A stretch of 64,000 bases of DNA. It comes from Ochrobactrum sp. RH2CCR150. GTDB taxonomy: Bacteria; Pseudomonadota; Alphaproteobacteria; Rhizobiales; Rhizobiaceae. A model generated the notes under the pieces. That model was not told the origin of the DNA and did no database searches. It saw only the letters and a list, made by a program, of their open reading frames with translations. Positions 1-10,457 of this stretch are shown in pieces (the stretch's first letter is position 1; every line of letters starts with the position of its first letter). The stretch lies in contig JACGXE010000001.1 in the NCBI GenBank assembly GCA_014138095.1, forward strand, positions 1-64,000, read 5' to 3'. A program made the translations under genes and the position numbers.

Positions 1-496
1 TTTCACCAGAACTCAAGGACGAAGCAACCTGCCGCTAGCAGCGTCGCCGCCCTCGTTGTGGCGCTATATAGGCCCCCAACTCTCAAACTGTCAACAACGC
101 TTTCGCAGTTTTTTGATATTTTTTTGACAGCTTTCCACAGGGCGTAAAATCGCAGATTTTTGCCACTCTATATATAGGGATCAAATCATGACGTTGCGGA
201 AAGCCGGGCCACAAACCAGCCTCAATGAAAAACTAGCTTCCGCGGAATTCGAAAAATAGCTGCGCTGCATCCAGTTGATCGCCAGCCCGGCAGTATTGTG
301 GATATCGGCGTCTGGCACCCTCGTCATTGACTTACGCGTCAACGGCAGGCAAAACTCTGATGCCCGTTTGGGAGCCTTCCATAGACAAAGGAAGACACCT
401 TAGCATCAGATCAGCGCATAGGTCGCTTTTCTGACAAGCGATGTTCAAGCACGTTTCCGTGCCATCAGGTTTATAAGAAGGGCCGACTATAGCAGT
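1..496. other. Intergenic region at left edge
   Basis: I find no supportable gene in these 496 bases. The first 200 bases are AT-rich, with several T runs and a degenerate DnaA-box-like string (CTTTCCACA near 129). A 23-codon ORF starts at 188 but has no good ribosome binding site. The right half must contain the promoter and leader of the M23 peptidase gene that starts at 497. An antisense frame here only shadows that gene. Confidence 0.5.
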
Positions 497-2461
497 ATGA
501 AGGATATGGGGCCGAATAATCTCGATCCGGGTGACGAGCCCCCGCTGAGCGTTGGCGGACGGCGACGGCCTCCTGATCGGCGCGAAGTTTCGGCACGCTG
601 GCTTGCCGGCACCTTCCTGACTGGTGTCACCTCCTGCATGCTGATCGGTGTTGCCCTTTTTGCCGCCCTTGACGGGCGCGAGCAATTGGCGACCCCACCC
701 GAAATTCTGGCGCGCAACGATATGCCAAGTGCAGCCGAGGAAAGCGCTGTCACCAAGGGTGGCCGTCTCGTCAGCACAGTTTCGGCGCAGCAGCCGCGCG
801 ATCGCCGCCGCTTTGATCTTTCCACCATGCAGAAAATCGGCGAGCGCGAAGTTATCCGCACCCGCCCCTTCGAACTGGTAAGTATGGCGCTTGCTGTCGA
901 TCACCCGACCGGTCGCAAATATCCGGCATTCGATGCGCTGACTGTATTCTCTGAAGGTCCGACCGCCCCGCTACCGGCAGACACCGGCCAGATTTACGGC
1001 GCCAAGGTTGAAAGTGAAGTCAGCCTTCATGTCGTTGATTTTCCGCTGAACAGCGCAACTTTCGACGCGTCAAGCGATCTGTCGGTCGATGAAGTCGAGA
1101 AAGTCGTTCGCGACACGGGTGGCTTGCTGACCGATGGCGACGTTCAGGTCGCTTCACTGCATTATGTCGACCCGGCCCGCTTCGGCGGTAACGATTCTCC
1201 CTATGCGCTCGGCCCGGCGCTCGGTGTGAAGATCACGCAGGAAAATGTCAGTGTAGCCCCGAAGGCCAATGACGAGCAGACCGACGATGGTTTTTCGGAA
1301 GAATTGATTCCCTTCCGGCAGACTGCAGATATCGCGCAGGCGCTCGAAGATGCGGGCTATACGGGCGATGACACATCGAACATGGTCGATGCACTCGCCA
1401 AGATGATGAATTCGCCGCGTTTGAAACAAGGTAGCGTTTTGCGCGTGGGGACTGAAACCCGCAACGGGCAGGACCGTATCGTGCGCGCGAGCATATACAA
1501 TCGCACCACGCATCTCGTGACGGTCACACTGAACGACCGCCAGCAATATATTCCGTCGGATGAACCCGAAGAAACGCCGCTTTTGCAGACAGCTTTCGAC
1601 GGTAACGCGATCCCCAGCGCCATCCGGGGCAATCTGCCCAATGTCTATGATGGTATCAGCCGTGCGGCCCTTGCCTATGGCATGACGGAAACCATGCGCG
1701 AACAGCTGGTCAAAATGCTGGCCACTGACGTGGACCTTCAGGCGCAGTTGACGGCAACCGACAATATCGATGCCTTTTTCTCGCTGCCAGACGGGTCCGA
1801 CGATCCGGACAAGGCGGACAGCGATTCGCAACTTCTCTATGTTGCGGCAACATTCAGCGGTACGACCCGGAAATTCTACCGCTATCAGGCGCCGGACGGC
1901 GGCGTCGATTACTTCGACGAGGGCGGAAAGAGCGCAAAGCAGTTCCTGCTGCGCAATCCGGTACCCAATGGTGTGTTCCGTTCTCCGTTTGGCATGCGCC
2001 GGCACCCGATTCTTGGCTATAGCCGTATGCATACTGGCGTCGATTGGGCAGCACCCCGCGGTACGCCAATCATCGCAACGGGTAACGGGGTTGTCGAAAA
2101 GGCTGGCTGGACCAATGGCTATGGCAATCAGACCCTGATTCGTCATGCCAATGGCTATGTCAGCAGCTACAGCCACCAGAATGCCATTGCTCGCGGCGTG
2201 TCTGCTGGCGCAAGGGTGCGTCAGGGTCAGGTGATCGGCTATGTCGGTTCGACCGGTCTCTCGACCGGCCCGCATCTCCATTATGAAATGATCGTCAACG
2301 GCACCAAGGTCGACCCGCTTCGCATCCGTCTGCCCGACAACAAGGCTTTGAAGGGCAAAGAGCTTGAAGCCTTCAAGCAGGAGCGCGATCGCATCGACAC
2401 GCTTTTGAACAGCGACGACAATAGCACCAAGCTTGCGGCCAACGCGTCGACCAAAGGTTAA
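497..2461 (+). CDS. M23 family metallopeptidase, membrane anchored
   Basis: Predicted envelope peptidoglycan endopeptidase of the LytM/M23 family, 654 residues. A single membrane segment at about residues 35-58 follows an Arg/Pro-rich cytoplasmic tail. A long middle region of unclear fold leads to the C-terminal M23 domain (about 495-610). The zinc and catalytic motifs are intact: HxxxD at H512/D516 and HLH at H593/H595. Intact motifs suggest an active enzyme rather than an EnvC-type activator, but the substrate is not shown. It is monocistronic, ending at a hairpin shared with the convergent L,D-transpeptidase gene. The ATG at 497 is chosen as the first in frame; a second ATG lies three codons on and neither has a strong SD. 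Confidence 0.88.
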   Translation: MKDMGPNNLDPGDEPPLSVGGRRRPPDRREVSARWLAGTFLTGVTSCMLIGVALFAALDGREQLATPPEILARNDMPSAAEESAVTKGGRLVSTVSAQQPRDRRRFDLSTMQKIGEREVIRTRPFELVSMALAVDHPTGRKYPAFDALTVFSEGPTAPLPADTGQIYGAKVESEVSLHVVDFPLNSATFDASSDLSVDEVEKVVRDTGGLLTDGDVQVASLHYVDPARFGGNDSPYALGPALGVKITQENVSVAPKANDEQTDDGFSEELIPFRQTADIAQALEDAGYTGDDTSNMVDALAKMMNSPRLKQGSVLRVGTETRNGQDRIVRASIYNRTTHLVTVTLNDRQQYIPSDEPEETPLLQTAFDGNAIPSAIRGNLPNVYDGISRAALAYGMTETMREQLVKMLATDVDLQAQLTATDNIDAFFSLPDGSDDPDKADSDSQLLYVAATFSGTTRKFYRYQAPDGGVDYFDEGGKSAKQFLLRNPVPNGVFRSPFGMRRHPILGYSRMHTGVDWAAPRGTPIIATGNGVVEKAGWTNGYGNQTLIRHANGYVSSYSHQNAIARGVSAGARVRQGQVIGYVGSTGLSTGPHLHYEMIVNGTKVDPLRIRLPDNKALKGKELEAFKQERDRIDTLLNSDDNSTKLAANASTKG

Positions 2462-2465
2462 ATAG

Positions 2466-2504
2466 AAAAAGCCGGGAAAGCAAAATGCTCACCCGGCTTT
2501 TTTG
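2466..2504. terminator. Bidirectional terminator between M23 peptidase and L,D-transpeptidase
   Basis: The stem AAAGCCGGG / CCCGGCTTT is flanked by A-rich sequence on one side and T6 on the other. It can therefore stop transcription from both convergent genes. Confidence 0.8.
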
Positions 2505-2524
2505 TTTGACCCGTGAAGGTTGAA

Positions 2525-3991
2525 CTATTCGGAAAACTCGACGGTGACGCCCGCTTTGACGAGCTTGGCCAGTTCTTCTGCGTCCCAATTCGTCAGTCGC
2601 ACACAGCCATGGCTCGACGTCTTGCCGATCTTGGACGGCTCAGGCGTTCCATGGATGCCGTAAGTCGGCTTGGAAAGCGCAATCCAGACAGTGCCGACCG
2701 GCCCATTCGGACCCGGCGGGATCGTCAGAACCTTGTCATTGTTGCCCTGCTTGAAGTTGATCTTCGGATTGTAGGTGTAGTTCGGATTGATCGCGATGCG
2801 CTCGACCTGCACGATGCCGGACGGCGACGGATTGTCCGATGAGCCGATTGTCGACGGATAGGCCACGACCAGCTTGCCGCTTTCATCATAACCACGGACC
2901 TGCTTGCGTCCCTTGTCGGCGATGATTCTCGCCACCTTGGCGCGCACCGGCTTGCCGAGATTCGGCACCTTCACCACGGAACCCGGCTGATTGAAATTCA
3001 CGCCCGGATTGATTTCCTTCAGGTAGTTTTCATCAATGTGGAATTTCTCACCGAGCATTTCCGTCACCGACGTATAGGCCATCGACGGAAGCTGCGCCTT
3101 ATGGGCATAATCCTCGGGGATCGACGCCACATACTGGCGACCGACATCCTCATTGGAGATCGTATATTCGAAGAAGGCTGCACCGCCGGTTGCTTCCAGC
3201 TCGGCATTGACTGCCGCATCGTCCTTCGGGCTGATGGATTTGCCGGTCAGTTCACCATAGGCAGCGGCAGCCTTGTCGACGTTGCTGCCGGAACGACCAT
3301 CGATGACGCCGGGAGATGCGCCCGCACGATCCAACAACACCTGAAAGGCTGCAATCTTGGCCTTGGCGCCCTCGCCTTTCGGCATTTCAATTGCGGGGGC
3401 CATGTCGCTGGACTTCGGCACATTCTGCGGTTGCTCATAGCCGGGCTGGCTGTAATCCTCCCCGTTATAGTTCTGATCAATGCTCGCGGAATTGGTGCCC
3501 GTATTGTCTGGATAGTTTTCACCAGACGGCGGCAGTTCCGAACGCTGCACCTGACCGTCCTGATTGCCGCGATAGCTTGGATCTGATGGCGCAGCGGGAT
3601 AATAATTCGGGTCTTCCGGCACATTGCTGAAGCCGTCATAGGGCGAACCGCCATCAACCGGGCCGTTCAGCGTCCAGTTATCGTCTTGCTGCGGATCACG
3701 ACGGCTGTTGGGGCCGCCATAGCTGTTGCGATCATAGGTATTGGCATCCTCGACGCTGACAATGCGACCACGACGATCCATCGTCACGCGCCGACCATAC
3801 TGGTCGATGTACACGCGCACGCGTCGGTCATGATAGACCTCTTCGCCCGGATCGTAGAGCTGCGCCAGTTGCACCGGAGCTTCCGTGAGCGTGGCGTCAC
3901 GGTTTTCGTCTGCAAAAGCACCGGCACCCATGGCGGGAAGAGCCGCAGAAGCAAACAATGCGAAACGAAGCATGCGTATGGAATGCGTCAT
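2525..3991 (-). CDS. L,D-transpeptidase (YkuD family)
   Basis: Periplasmic L,D-transpeptidase, 488 residues, predicted to make 3-3 peptidoglycan cross-links or attach proteins to peptidoglycan. It starts with a signal peptide (hydrophobic core FALFASAALPAMGAGAFA, cleavage near residue 27). A Tyr/Arg-rich stretch and a long Pro/Asn/Gly/Gln-rich linker follow, then a peptidoglycan-binding-like segment (about 210-255) and the YkuD domain at the C-terminus. The catalytic signature SHGC with C463 and H461 is complete, preceded by the conserved IHG. The long linker resembles rhizobial multi-copy Ldt proteins. Which reaction it performs cannot be read from sequence. No clear SD precedes either possible ATG (3991 or 3973). 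Confidence 0.9.
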   Translation of the reverse strand: MTHSIRMLRFALFASAALPAMGAGAFADENRDATLTEAPVQLAQLYDPGEEVYHDRRVRVYIDQYGRRVTMDRRGRIVSVEDANTYDRNSYGGPNSRRDPQQDDNWTLNGPVDGGSPYDGFSNVPEDPNYYPAAPSDPSYRGNQDGQVQRSELPPSGENYPDNTGTNSASIDQNYNGEDYSQPGYEQPQNVPKSSDMAPAIEMPKGEGAKAKIAAFQVLLDRAGASPGVIDGRSGSNVDKAAAAYGELTGKSISPKDDAAVNAELEATGGAAFFEYTISNEDVGRQYVASIPEDYAHKAQLPSMAYTSVTEMLGEKFHIDENYLKEINPGVNFNQPGSVVKVPNLGKPVRAKVARIIADKGRKQVRGYDESGKLVVAYPSTIGSSDNPSPSGIVQVERIAINPNYTYNPKINFKQGNNDKVLTIPPGPNGPVGTVWIALSKPTYGIHGTPEPSKIGKTSSHGCVRLTNWDAEELAKLVKAGVTVEFSE

Positions 3992-4210
3992 GGAGGAAGT
4001 CCCAGGTGCCCGTAATATCAGACGTTCAATCGGATCGTCAGATCATGGATGCCGTGAATATGGTTAATAACTGATTATCCGAGTAACAGCAGATGCCAGA
4101 TGAACTGGACATGAAAATGGCCAAGTGACGACAAGTTTTATGAAATTTGTATCTGCAAAATTTCTTCGGGCATCGTGATGCCCACAGTGTGAACTGGCCA
4201 AAGCTAATAA

Positions 4211-4242
4211 AAAGCGCCGCAATCTTGCGACTGCGGCGCTTT
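4211..4242 (-). terminator. clpB terminator
   Basis: An 11-bp stem (AAAGCGCCGCA / TGCGGCGCTTT) lies 19 bases after the clpB stop. On the minus strand it is followed by a T-rich tail, a standard intrinsic terminator. Confidence 0.8.
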
Positions 4243-4260
4243 GTTAGAGCAAGTAGAAGG

Positions 4261-6882
4261 TCAGGCTTCCACGCCTTCGTTCTTCGGATCAGGTTCCAGA
4301 GCACCGCGAACCGCGCGGAAATTGAGCCTGTCCGAACCAGCGGTGATCTTGACGAGCGAGCCGTCCAGAATATCGCCCAGCAGAATACGCTCGGCGAGCG
4401 GATCCTGAACTTCCTTCTGGATCACGCGCTTCAAAGGACGCGCGCCGTAAGCCGGATCATAGCCCTTGTTGGCAAGCCATTCGCGGGCGTCCTCTGCCAA
4501 CTCCAATGCGATCTTGCGATCGGTGAGCAGGGTCTGGAGACGCTGCAACTGGATATCGACAATCGCACCCATATCCTCGCGGCGCAGCCGGTGGAACAGG
4601 ATGATTTCATCGACACGGTTCAGGAATTCCGGCCGGAATGCCGCCCGAACCACACCCATCACCTCGTCACGAACGCTCTCGACATCGTCCTTCTCGCCCA
4701 GATTGACGAGATATTCGGCGCCAAGGTTGGACGTCATGATGATGACCGTGTTGCGGAAATCGACCGTGCGCCCCTGACCATCGGTCAGACGCCCATCGTC
4801 CAGAACCTGCAACAGCACGTTGAACACATCGGGATGCGCCTTTTCGATCTCGTCGAACAGTATTACCTGATACGGCCGACGCCGCACGGCTTCCGTCAGC
4901 GTGCCGCCTTCTTCGTAACCGACATAGCCGGGAGGTGCACCGATCAGACGGCTCACGGAGTGCTTCTCCATGAATTCCGACATATCGATACGCACCATCG
5001 CGGTGTCGTCTTGGAACAGGAACGAAGCCAGCGCCTTGGTCAGTTCGGTCTTGCCGACGCCCGTTGGGCCGAGGAAGATGAACGAACCGATAGGACGGTT
5101 TGGATCCTGAAGACCCGCACGCGCACGGCGAACAGCCTTGGAAACCGCCTGAACGGCTTCACCCTGACCGATAACGCGCTTTGCAAGCTCGTCTTCCATC
5201 CGCAGCAGCTTTTCGCGCTCGCCTTCGAGCATCCGGTCAACCGGAATGCCTGTCCAGCGGGAAACGACCTGCCCGACATGTTCCGGTGTAACGGTTTCTT
5301 CCAGCAGAGAACCCTTGTTCTCCTGACTTTCAGACTGGGCGAGTTCCTTTTCAAGCTGCGGGATCTTGCCATAAGCAAGCTCACCAGCCTTCTGGAACTC
5401 ACCATTGCGCTGTGCAGTGGCCAAGGCATTGCGTGCTTCCTCAAGCTGGCGCTTGAGATCGGCAGCAAGACCGAGCTTCTGCTTTTCCGACTGCCACTTG
5501 GCGGTCAGTTCAGCGGATTCTTCTTCCAGATCGGTCAGCTCTTTTTCAAGACGCACCAGACGATCCTTGGACGCGGCATCGGTTTCCACCTTCAAAGCTT
5601 CGCGCTCGATCTTGAGCTGCATGACGCGGCGGTCGATCTCGTCGAGTTCTTCTGGCTTCGAATCAACCTGCATGCGCAGACGCGATGCTGCCTCATCGAC
5701 AAGGTCAATCGCCTTATCGGGCAGGAAGCGGTCGGTGATATATCGATTCGACAGTGTTGCGGCTGCGACCAGTGCCGAGTCCGATACGCGCACCTTGTGA
5801 TGCTGCTCGTATTTTTCCTTCAGGCCGCGCAGGATCGAGATTGTATCCTCGACTGTCGGCTCGTCCACGAAGACCGGCTGGAAACGACGCGCAAGTGCTG
5901 CATCCTTCTCGACATATTTGCGATATTCTTCCAGCGTGGTCGCGCCAACGCAGTGCAATTCACCACGGGCCAGCGCAGGCTTGAGCAAGTTGGACGCATC
6001 CATCGCACCATCAGTCTTGCCTGCACCAACGAGCGTGTGCATCTCGTCGATGAAGAGAATAACCTGACCGGCAGCGGTCTGGACTTCCGACAAGATCGCC
6101 TTCAGGCGTTCCTCGAACTCGCCGCGATATTTCGCACCGGCAATCAGCGCGCCCATATCGAGCGCCATCAACTGCTTGTCCTTCAGCGATTCGGGCACGT
6201 CGCCATTCACGATACGCAGCGCCAGACCTTCGGCAATCGCCGTTTTGCCGACGCCCGGCTCACCGATCAGCACCGGATTGTTCTTGGTGCGGCGTGACAG
6301 AACCTGAATCGTGCGACGAATTTCTTCATCGCGGCCGATCACCGGATCAAGCTTGCCATTGCGGGCGTCTTCGGTCAGATCGCGCGCATATTTCTTCAGC
6401 GCATCGTAATTGCTTTCGGCAGACGCGGAATCGGCAGTGCGGCCCTTACGCATATCGTTGATGACCTTGTTCAACGCCGTCGGTGTCACACCGGCTGCGG
6501 CAAGAATTTCAGATGTCTTTGCGGATTTCTCGATTGCCAACGCCGTCAACAGCCGTTCGACGGTGACAAAGCTGTCGCCCGCCTTGCTGGCGAGTTCTTC
6601 GGCCAGAGTGAAAACCTTGGCCAGCGGCTGCGAGAGATAGAGCTGATCATTGCCGCCCGAAACTTTCGGCAGCTTTTCCAATGCGCTCTGCAAACCAAGG
6701 CGCACATCGGCAATACGTCCGCCAGCCCGCTCGATCAACGATGCGGCAAGACCCTCGTCATCATCGACGAGAATTTTCAGAATATGTTCCGGGGTGAACT
6801 GCTGATTGCCGGAAGAAAGCGCAAAGGTCTGCGCCGACTGAATGAAACCGCGAACGCGTTCCGTGTATTTCTCGATATTCAT
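4261..6882 (-). CDS. clpB: ATP-dependent disaggregase ClpB
   Basis: Cytosolic Hsp100 chaperone that, with DnaK/DnaJ/GrpE, threads aggregated proteins through a hexameric pore. At 873 residues it is close to the usual ~860. Order of domains: N-domain with two Clp repeats (1-145), AAA1 with Walker A GEPGVGKT (207-214), a coiled-coil M-domain rich in Glu/Lys/Leu (about 400-530) that separates ClpB from ClpA/ClpC, AAA2 with Walker A GPTGVGKT (605-612), and the C-terminal domain. The start has a clear SD (AAAGGAG, 7 bases upstream). It is a single-gene unit with a RpoH-like promoter about 100 bases upstream and its own terminator. Confidence 0.98.
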   Translation of the reverse strand: MNIEKYTERVRGFIQSAQTFALSSGNQQFTPEHILKILVDDDEGLAASLIERAGGRIADVRLGLQSALEKLPKVSGGNDQLYLSQPLAKVFTLAEELASKAGDSFVTVERLLTALAIEKSAKTSEILAAAGVTPTALNKVINDMRKGRTADSASAESNYDALKKYARDLTEDARNGKLDPVIGRDEEIRRTIQVLSRRTKNNPVLIGEPGVGKTAIAEGLALRIVNGDVPESLKDKQLMALDMGALIAGAKYRGEFEERLKAILSEVQTAAGQVILFIDEMHTLVGAGKTDGAMDASNLLKPALARGELHCVGATTLEEYRKYVEKDAALARRFQPVFVDEPTVEDTISILRGLKEKYEQHHKVRVSDSALVAAATLSNRYITDRFLPDKAIDLVDEAASRLRMQVDSKPEELDEIDRRVMQLKIEREALKVETDAASKDRLVRLEKELTDLEEESAELTAKWQSEKQKLGLAADLKRQLEEARNALATAQRNGEFQKAGELAYGKIPQLEKELAQSESQENKGSLLEETVTPEHVGQVVSRWTGIPVDRMLEGEREKLLRMEDELAKRVIGQGEAVQAVSKAVRRARAGLQDPNRPIGSFIFLGPTGVGKTELTKALASFLFQDDTAMVRIDMSEFMEKHSVSRLIGAPPGYVGYEEGGTLTEAVRRRPYQVILFDEIEKAHPDVFNVLLQVLDDGRLTDGQGRTVDFRNTVIIMTSNLGAEYLVNLGEKDDVESVRDEVMGVVRAAFRPEFLNRVDEIILFHRLRREDMGAIVDIQLQRLQTLLTDRKIALELAEDAREWLANKGYDPAYGARPLKRVIQKEVQDPLAERILLGDILDGSLVKITAGSDRLNFRAVRGALEPDPKNEGVEA

Positions 6883-6980
6883 ATAGTGTCTCCTTTTGCC
6901 CTCCAGCCCTGAATAGGCACCGGAAGATGTTGGGTGACGAAGCCCCCGCGAGGGCGGGCTTCATGTCTTTCCAAGACAGG

Positions 6981-7015
6981 ATATGGGACTATGACCACCA
7001 TTCGGCAAGGGTGAA
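6981..7015 (-). promoter_or_regulatory. Probable RpoH (sigma-32) promoter of clpB
   Basis: On the minus strand the element TTCACCCTTGCC (7004-7015) matches the heat-shock -35 consensus (TNTCNCCCTTGAA). After a 15-base spacer comes TCCCATAT (6981-6988), close to the CCCCATTTA-type -10. The expected transcript would have a ~90-base leader holding a GC-rich hairpin (GAAGCCC 6939-6945 / GGGCTTC 6956-6962). Confidence 0.65.
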
Positions 7016-7035
7016 CAACGCCCGTGCGGCCAAAT

Positions 7036-7064
7036 AAAAATGGCGCGGAAAACCGCGCCATTTT
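7036..7064 (-). terminator. Terminator of the DUF4167 gene
   Basis: An 8-bp GC stem (TGGCGCGG / CCGCGCCA) with an AAAA loop is flanked by A5 and T4. On the minus strand it ends in a T-rich run 20 bases after the stop codon. Confidence 0.8.
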
Positions 7065-7084
7065 CAAATCTTATACCGAAAGCT

Positions 7085-7909
7085 CTAAGCGTCAGAATCG
7101 ACGGGTTCGGTTGCTGGCGTATCGTTGCCGGCATCCTGATCCTTGGCAACACGGCGCGGACGACCCGGACGGCGCGTTGCACGACGCGGTGCAGCTTCGT
7201 CGTCGGCCTTCGCTTCGACGGGGGCTTCCACCGGAGCTTCAACAGGTGCAGCTTCTGCAGCCACCGGAGCAGCCTTGGCGGCCCGAGCAACCCGAACTGG
7301 TTCTGCTACTTCCACTGGAGCTTCTGTTGCAGGCTGTTCGCCTGCTTCGCCGGCCTGCGCTTCCGGGCGCTCTTCGGCATTGAAGCGTTCGCGCTGCGGG
7401 CGGCGTCCGCGGCCAAGACGACGATCGCGATTGTCGCGTTCACGCGGCTGACGGCTTTCGCCGCTTTCCTCACCGTAGATGACTTCGGCAGGGGTGCCTT
7501 CGATAACCGGCTGCGGACCGGAACCGCTTACCGGGCGCGGCTCGACGGCGACTGCTGGCGTAAAGCCGGTATCGTCATCGTCAGCGCCGTCATCGTCGAA
7601 GGTTTCTTCGCGCTGGAACGGCACCGGGTTCTGCGCCATGGCAGCCATGATGATGCGATTGTAATGTTCAGCGTGCTGAAGGTAGTTTTCAGCCATCACC
7701 CGGTCGCCAGAAGCCTGCGCGTCACGAGCGAGTGTCGAATATTTTTCTGCAATATGTTGCGCATTGCCACGGATCTTTACGTCAGGTCCGTTGCTTTCGT
7801 AATTACGCGACAGAGGATTGGGGCCCTTGCGGTTGTTGTTATTATTGTTGTTATTGTTATTCCCCCGTCCGCGCATACGCCTGTTCTGCTGTGCTGGCCT
7901 CATATTCAT
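7085..7909 (-). CDS. DUF4167 domain-containing protein
   Basis: A 274-residue protein of unknown function, conserved in Rhizobiales. A basic N-terminus (MRPAQQNRRMRGRG) is followed by ten consecutive Asn residues. The DUF4167 core follows (about 30-105), with an alpha-helical HIAEKYSTLARDAQASGD segment. The rest is low-complexity, rich in Ala, Pro, Glu and Val, with clusters of Arg and a repeated APVEAPVEAPVEA, ending in an Arg/Pro-rich basic tail. The composition suggests a mostly disordered, possibly nucleic-acid-binding protein; that is inference. It is encoded between prmC and clpB on the same strand, with its own terminator. Confidence 0.85.
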   Translation of the reverse strand: MNMRPAQQNRRMRGRGNNNNNNNNNNRKGPNPLSRNYESNGPDVKIRGNAQHIAEKYSTLARDAQASGDRVMAENYLQHAEHYNRIIMAAMAQNPVPFQREETFDDDGADDDDTGFTPAVAVEPRPVSGSGPQPVIEGTPAEVIYGEESGESRQPRERDNRDRRLGRGRRPQRERFNAEERPEAQAGEAGEQPATEAPVEVAEPVRVARAAKAAPVAAEAAPVEAPVEAPVEAKADDEAAPRRATRRPGRPRRVAKDQDAGNDTPATEPVDSDA

Positions 7910-8419
7910 CTCTTTTCAGATTAAAGGGCGCAGAAACGTCGCGACGAAAAAGGTCGCCTGTTTCTTGCTATTGAGCCATGGAGGAAGCACGCCCTAAAAC
8001 TTCCTACACATCGACTATTCTTAAAGCGCGTCGCATTTCAAACTGTTCGCGTGACGCACATTAAGGGGTTGCTTTTATGCATGTCGTCCCCGGAAAACCG
8101 TTCCCACTTTTCCGCGACATGCTTATCGGCTCCGCATATCCAGATGGATGGCCGGAACCTGACGGTTGCCTTGTGCAAGGTCCACGCCGAAAAGCATCGC
8201 TCTTCGGGACCATGCCTGAAAGTCGTGTACTTCCGTACGAGCCATCTCCAAAGGCTTAGACCCCGGGAGAGCATGACCTCAAATCGTCATGGAGCATTTC
8301 CGCCACGGCCCTCTAAAAAGCGGGCAAAACCATTCTGGCTGTATACGGTGGCCGGAAACTAAACGGCTTCGCGGCAAATTCCAAGTGTTTTTTCGCGCCG
8401 TTGGGTATCAAAATTTCGT
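7910..8419. other. Intergenic region between prmC and DUF4167 gene
   Basis: No convincing gene. It contains one copy of the dispersed repeat at 8021-8122, a second palindrome-rich stretch up to about 8320, and presumably the DUF4167 promoter. Small frames here run through the repeat and have no protein-like composition. Confidence 0.5.
8021..8122 (+). repeat. Dispersed ~100-bp palindromic repeat, copy 1
   Basis: The left part (TTAAAGCGCGTCGCATTT) is followed by a hairpin core, GCATGTCG (8079-8086) / CGACATGC (8115-8122), enclosing AAAACCGTTCCCACTTTT. The same left part and core recur at 38674-38776, and the core recurs in diverged form at 27200-27245 and 30399-30450. Confidence 0.7.
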
Positions 8420-9286
8420 TTATGATTTTTGCGCAAAAAGCATGGCCCTTCTATGGCCGCCCAGATCACGTGCATCGTTTGCGAGTTCAAAACCCGCTTG
8501 CTCAAACAGCGCTTTCACATCCTGGAATTGTCCGGCGCCGATTTCTACGGCAACCATACCACCATTATATAGGTACTCTACTGCCTGTTCTGCAAGGGCC
8601 CGGTAAAAATCCAGTCCATCCTGGCCGCCATCCAGTGCCGCAAGCGGATCATGCTCGCGCACTTCACGCGACAGACCGGCAATGTCTTCATGCGGAATAT
8701 AGGGCGGGTTTGAGACGATCATATGAAATCGTCCGCTGACATTGGCGAACCAGTTGCTTCTCAAGGCGGCGAAACGCTGGCTCACATCGTTGATCGCAGC
8801 ATTGATTCGCGCTGTCGCCAGCGCACCCTCCGACACGTCGAGGCCAATGCCGTGCAGTGTCTCGAAGCGATGCAGGAGCGAGATGACGATCGCCCCGGTG
8901 CCCGTGCCCATATCGAGGATTTCGACTGCGCCATGTTCCGCGACAAGTTGCTCAAGCGGTGGGACGACCAGCTCGATCAGCGCTTCCGTATCCGGGCGCG
9001 GTTCAAGCGTTTCAGCAGAAAGCCGGAATGGCAGTCCGTAAAATTCGCGAACGCCGATAATGCGATGAACAGGTTCGCCTTTGGCACGGCGTTCCAGCGC
9101 TGTACGTAAAGTTTCGACGCGCTCGGCCTCAATCAGCTTGTCCGGCGCGGAAATCAGATCGAGCCGTGTCGTGCCCGTCGTCCATTCGATCAACAGCCGC
9201 GCATCGAGATCAGGCGTTTCCAGCCCGGCATCGCGCAACTGTCGCCGGGCTTGCGCCGCCAGAACGTCAAGCCGCTCGCCGCTCAC
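8420..9286 (-). CDS. prmC: Peptide chain release factor N5-glutamine methyltransferase
   Basis: Transfers a methyl group from S-adenosylmethionine to the Gln of the GGQ motif of class I release factors, which speeds peptide release. It has 288 residues: an N-terminal helical domain that grips the release factor (1-85), then a Rossmann fold with the SAM-binding motif DMGTGTGAIVISLL and the substrate-Gln pocket NPPYIP (N193-Y196). The gene begins two bases after the stop of prfA, which encodes its substrate, so the two are almost certainly co-transcribed. Confidence 0.96.
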   Translation of the reverse strand: MSGERLDVLAAQARRQLRDAGLETPDLDARLLIEWTTGTTRLDLISAPDKLIEAERVETLRTALERRAKGEPVHRIIGVREFYGLPFRLSAETLEPRPDTEALIELVVPPLEQLVAEHGAVEILDMGTGTGAIVISLLHRFETLHGIGLDVSEGALATARINAAINDVSQRFAALRSNWFANVSGRFHMIVSNPPYIPHEDIAGLSREVREHDPLAALDGGQDGLDFYRALAEQAVEYLYNGGMVAVEIGAGQFQDVKALFEQAGFELANDARDLGGHRRAMLFAQKS

Positions 9287-9288
9287 GC

Positions 9289-10362
9289 TCAGGCACCCAG
9301 TTCGGTCAAAAGCGCGGTCTGGTGATCGGAAATCAGCGCATCGACCAATTCGTCGAGGTCGCCTTCCATCACGCGGTCGAGCTTGTAGAGCGTCAGGTTG
9401 ATGCGGTGATCAGTGACGCGGCCCTGTGGGAAATTATAGGTGCGGATACGTTCCGAACGGTCGCCGGAGCCGACCTGGCTGCGGCGCGCTTCCGAGCGTT
9501 CGCTTTCAGCCTTCTGGCGCTCCATGTCATAAAGGCGGGCACGCAGGATCTGCATGGCGCGAGCGCGGTTCTGATGCTGGGATTTTTCCGCCTGAACCAC
9601 CATGATGCCCGTCGGAATATGGGTGATGCGCACTGCCGAGTCGGTCGTGTTGACGTGCTGACCGCCAGCACCCGATGCGCGCATCGTGTCGATACGGATA
9701 TCCTCGTTGCGAATCTCGATATCGATGTCCTCGGCTTCGGGCAACACGGCAACCGTCGCAGCTGACGTATGGATGCGCCCGCCAGCTTCTGTTTCCGGTA
9801 CGCGCTGCACGCGATGCACACCTGATTCGAACTTCATCTTCGAGAACACGCCCTTGCCGGAAACCGTCGCGATGATTTCCTTATAGCCGCCCGCATCGCC
9901 TTCGCTGGCCGAGACCAACTCGACGCGCCAGCCCTTCTCGCTCGCATAACGCTCATACATGCGGAAGAGATCGCCCGCGAAAAGCGCTGCTTCCAGTCCG
10001 CCCGTACCGGCGCGAATTTCGAGAATGGCGTTCTTTTCGTCAGCCGCATCCTTGGGCAGAAGCAGGATCTGCACTTCCTGCTCCAGCGTCTCGACGCGCT
10101 TTTCGACTTCCGGCAATTCCTCGACGGCCAGAGCCCGCATTTCGGCATCGGTCGACGCATCATCGCGCATCGCGGCCAGATCTTTCGCTTCAGCGCGCGC
10201 ATCGCTCAATTCGCGAATCTTGCCGACGACTTCCTGCAACTCCGAATATTCGGAAGCGAGCTTCACATAGGTTTCCGAATCCGGATTGTCGGCCATCTGG
10301 CTTTCGATCATCGAGAACCGCTTCAAGAGCTGGTCCATCCGGTCCTGCGGCAATGCGATCAT
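9289..10362 (-). CDS. prfA: Peptide chain release factor 1
   Basis: Recognises UAA and UAG at the ribosomal A site and triggers hydrolysis of peptidyl-tRNA. At 357 residues it is normal length. The catalytic GGQ is at 233-235, the same position as in E. coli RF1; Q235 is the PrmC target. The codon-reading tripeptide position reads PET (within [13 protein letters not shown]), as expected for RF1 rather than RF2. The order ptsP-prfA-prmC with gaps of 95 and 2 bases suggests one transcription unit. Confidence 0.97.
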   Translation of the reverse strand: MIALPQDRMDQLLKRFSMIESQMADNPDSETYVKLASEYSELQEVVGKIRELSDARAEAKDLAAMRDDASTDAEMRALAVEELPEVEKRVETLEQEVQILLLPKDAADEKNAILEIRAGTGGLEAALFAGDLFRMYERYASEKGWRVELVSASEGDAGGYKEIIATVSGKGVFSKMKFESGVHRVQRVPETEAGGRIHTSAATVAVLPEAEDIDIEIRNEDIRIDTMRASGAGGQHVNTTDSAVRITHIPTGIMVVQAEKSQHQNRARAMQILRARLYDMERQKAESERSEARRSQVGSGDRSERIRTYNFPQGRVTDHRINLTLYKLDRVMEGDLDELVDALISDHQTALLTELGA

Positions 10363-10457
10363 GTCATGTCCTAAAAATCATCGTCCGAATGCAAATGTGC
10401 GTAACCGGGCATGCCGCATCCTGCGTCACACCCGGTCATTCTCTGCAATTTGCCTTG

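Noticed and set aside
120..140. Replication origin with DnaA boxes
   Set aside because: Only one degenerate box-like string, and no dnaA, gyrB or parAB genes nearby.
188..259. 23-codon frame near the left edge
   Set aside because: Weak SD, no context and no recognisable features.
4147..6297. 716-codon frame antisense to clpB
   Set aside because: It lies wholly inside clpB on the other strand, has no family resemblance, and arises from the GC-rich codon use of the real gene.
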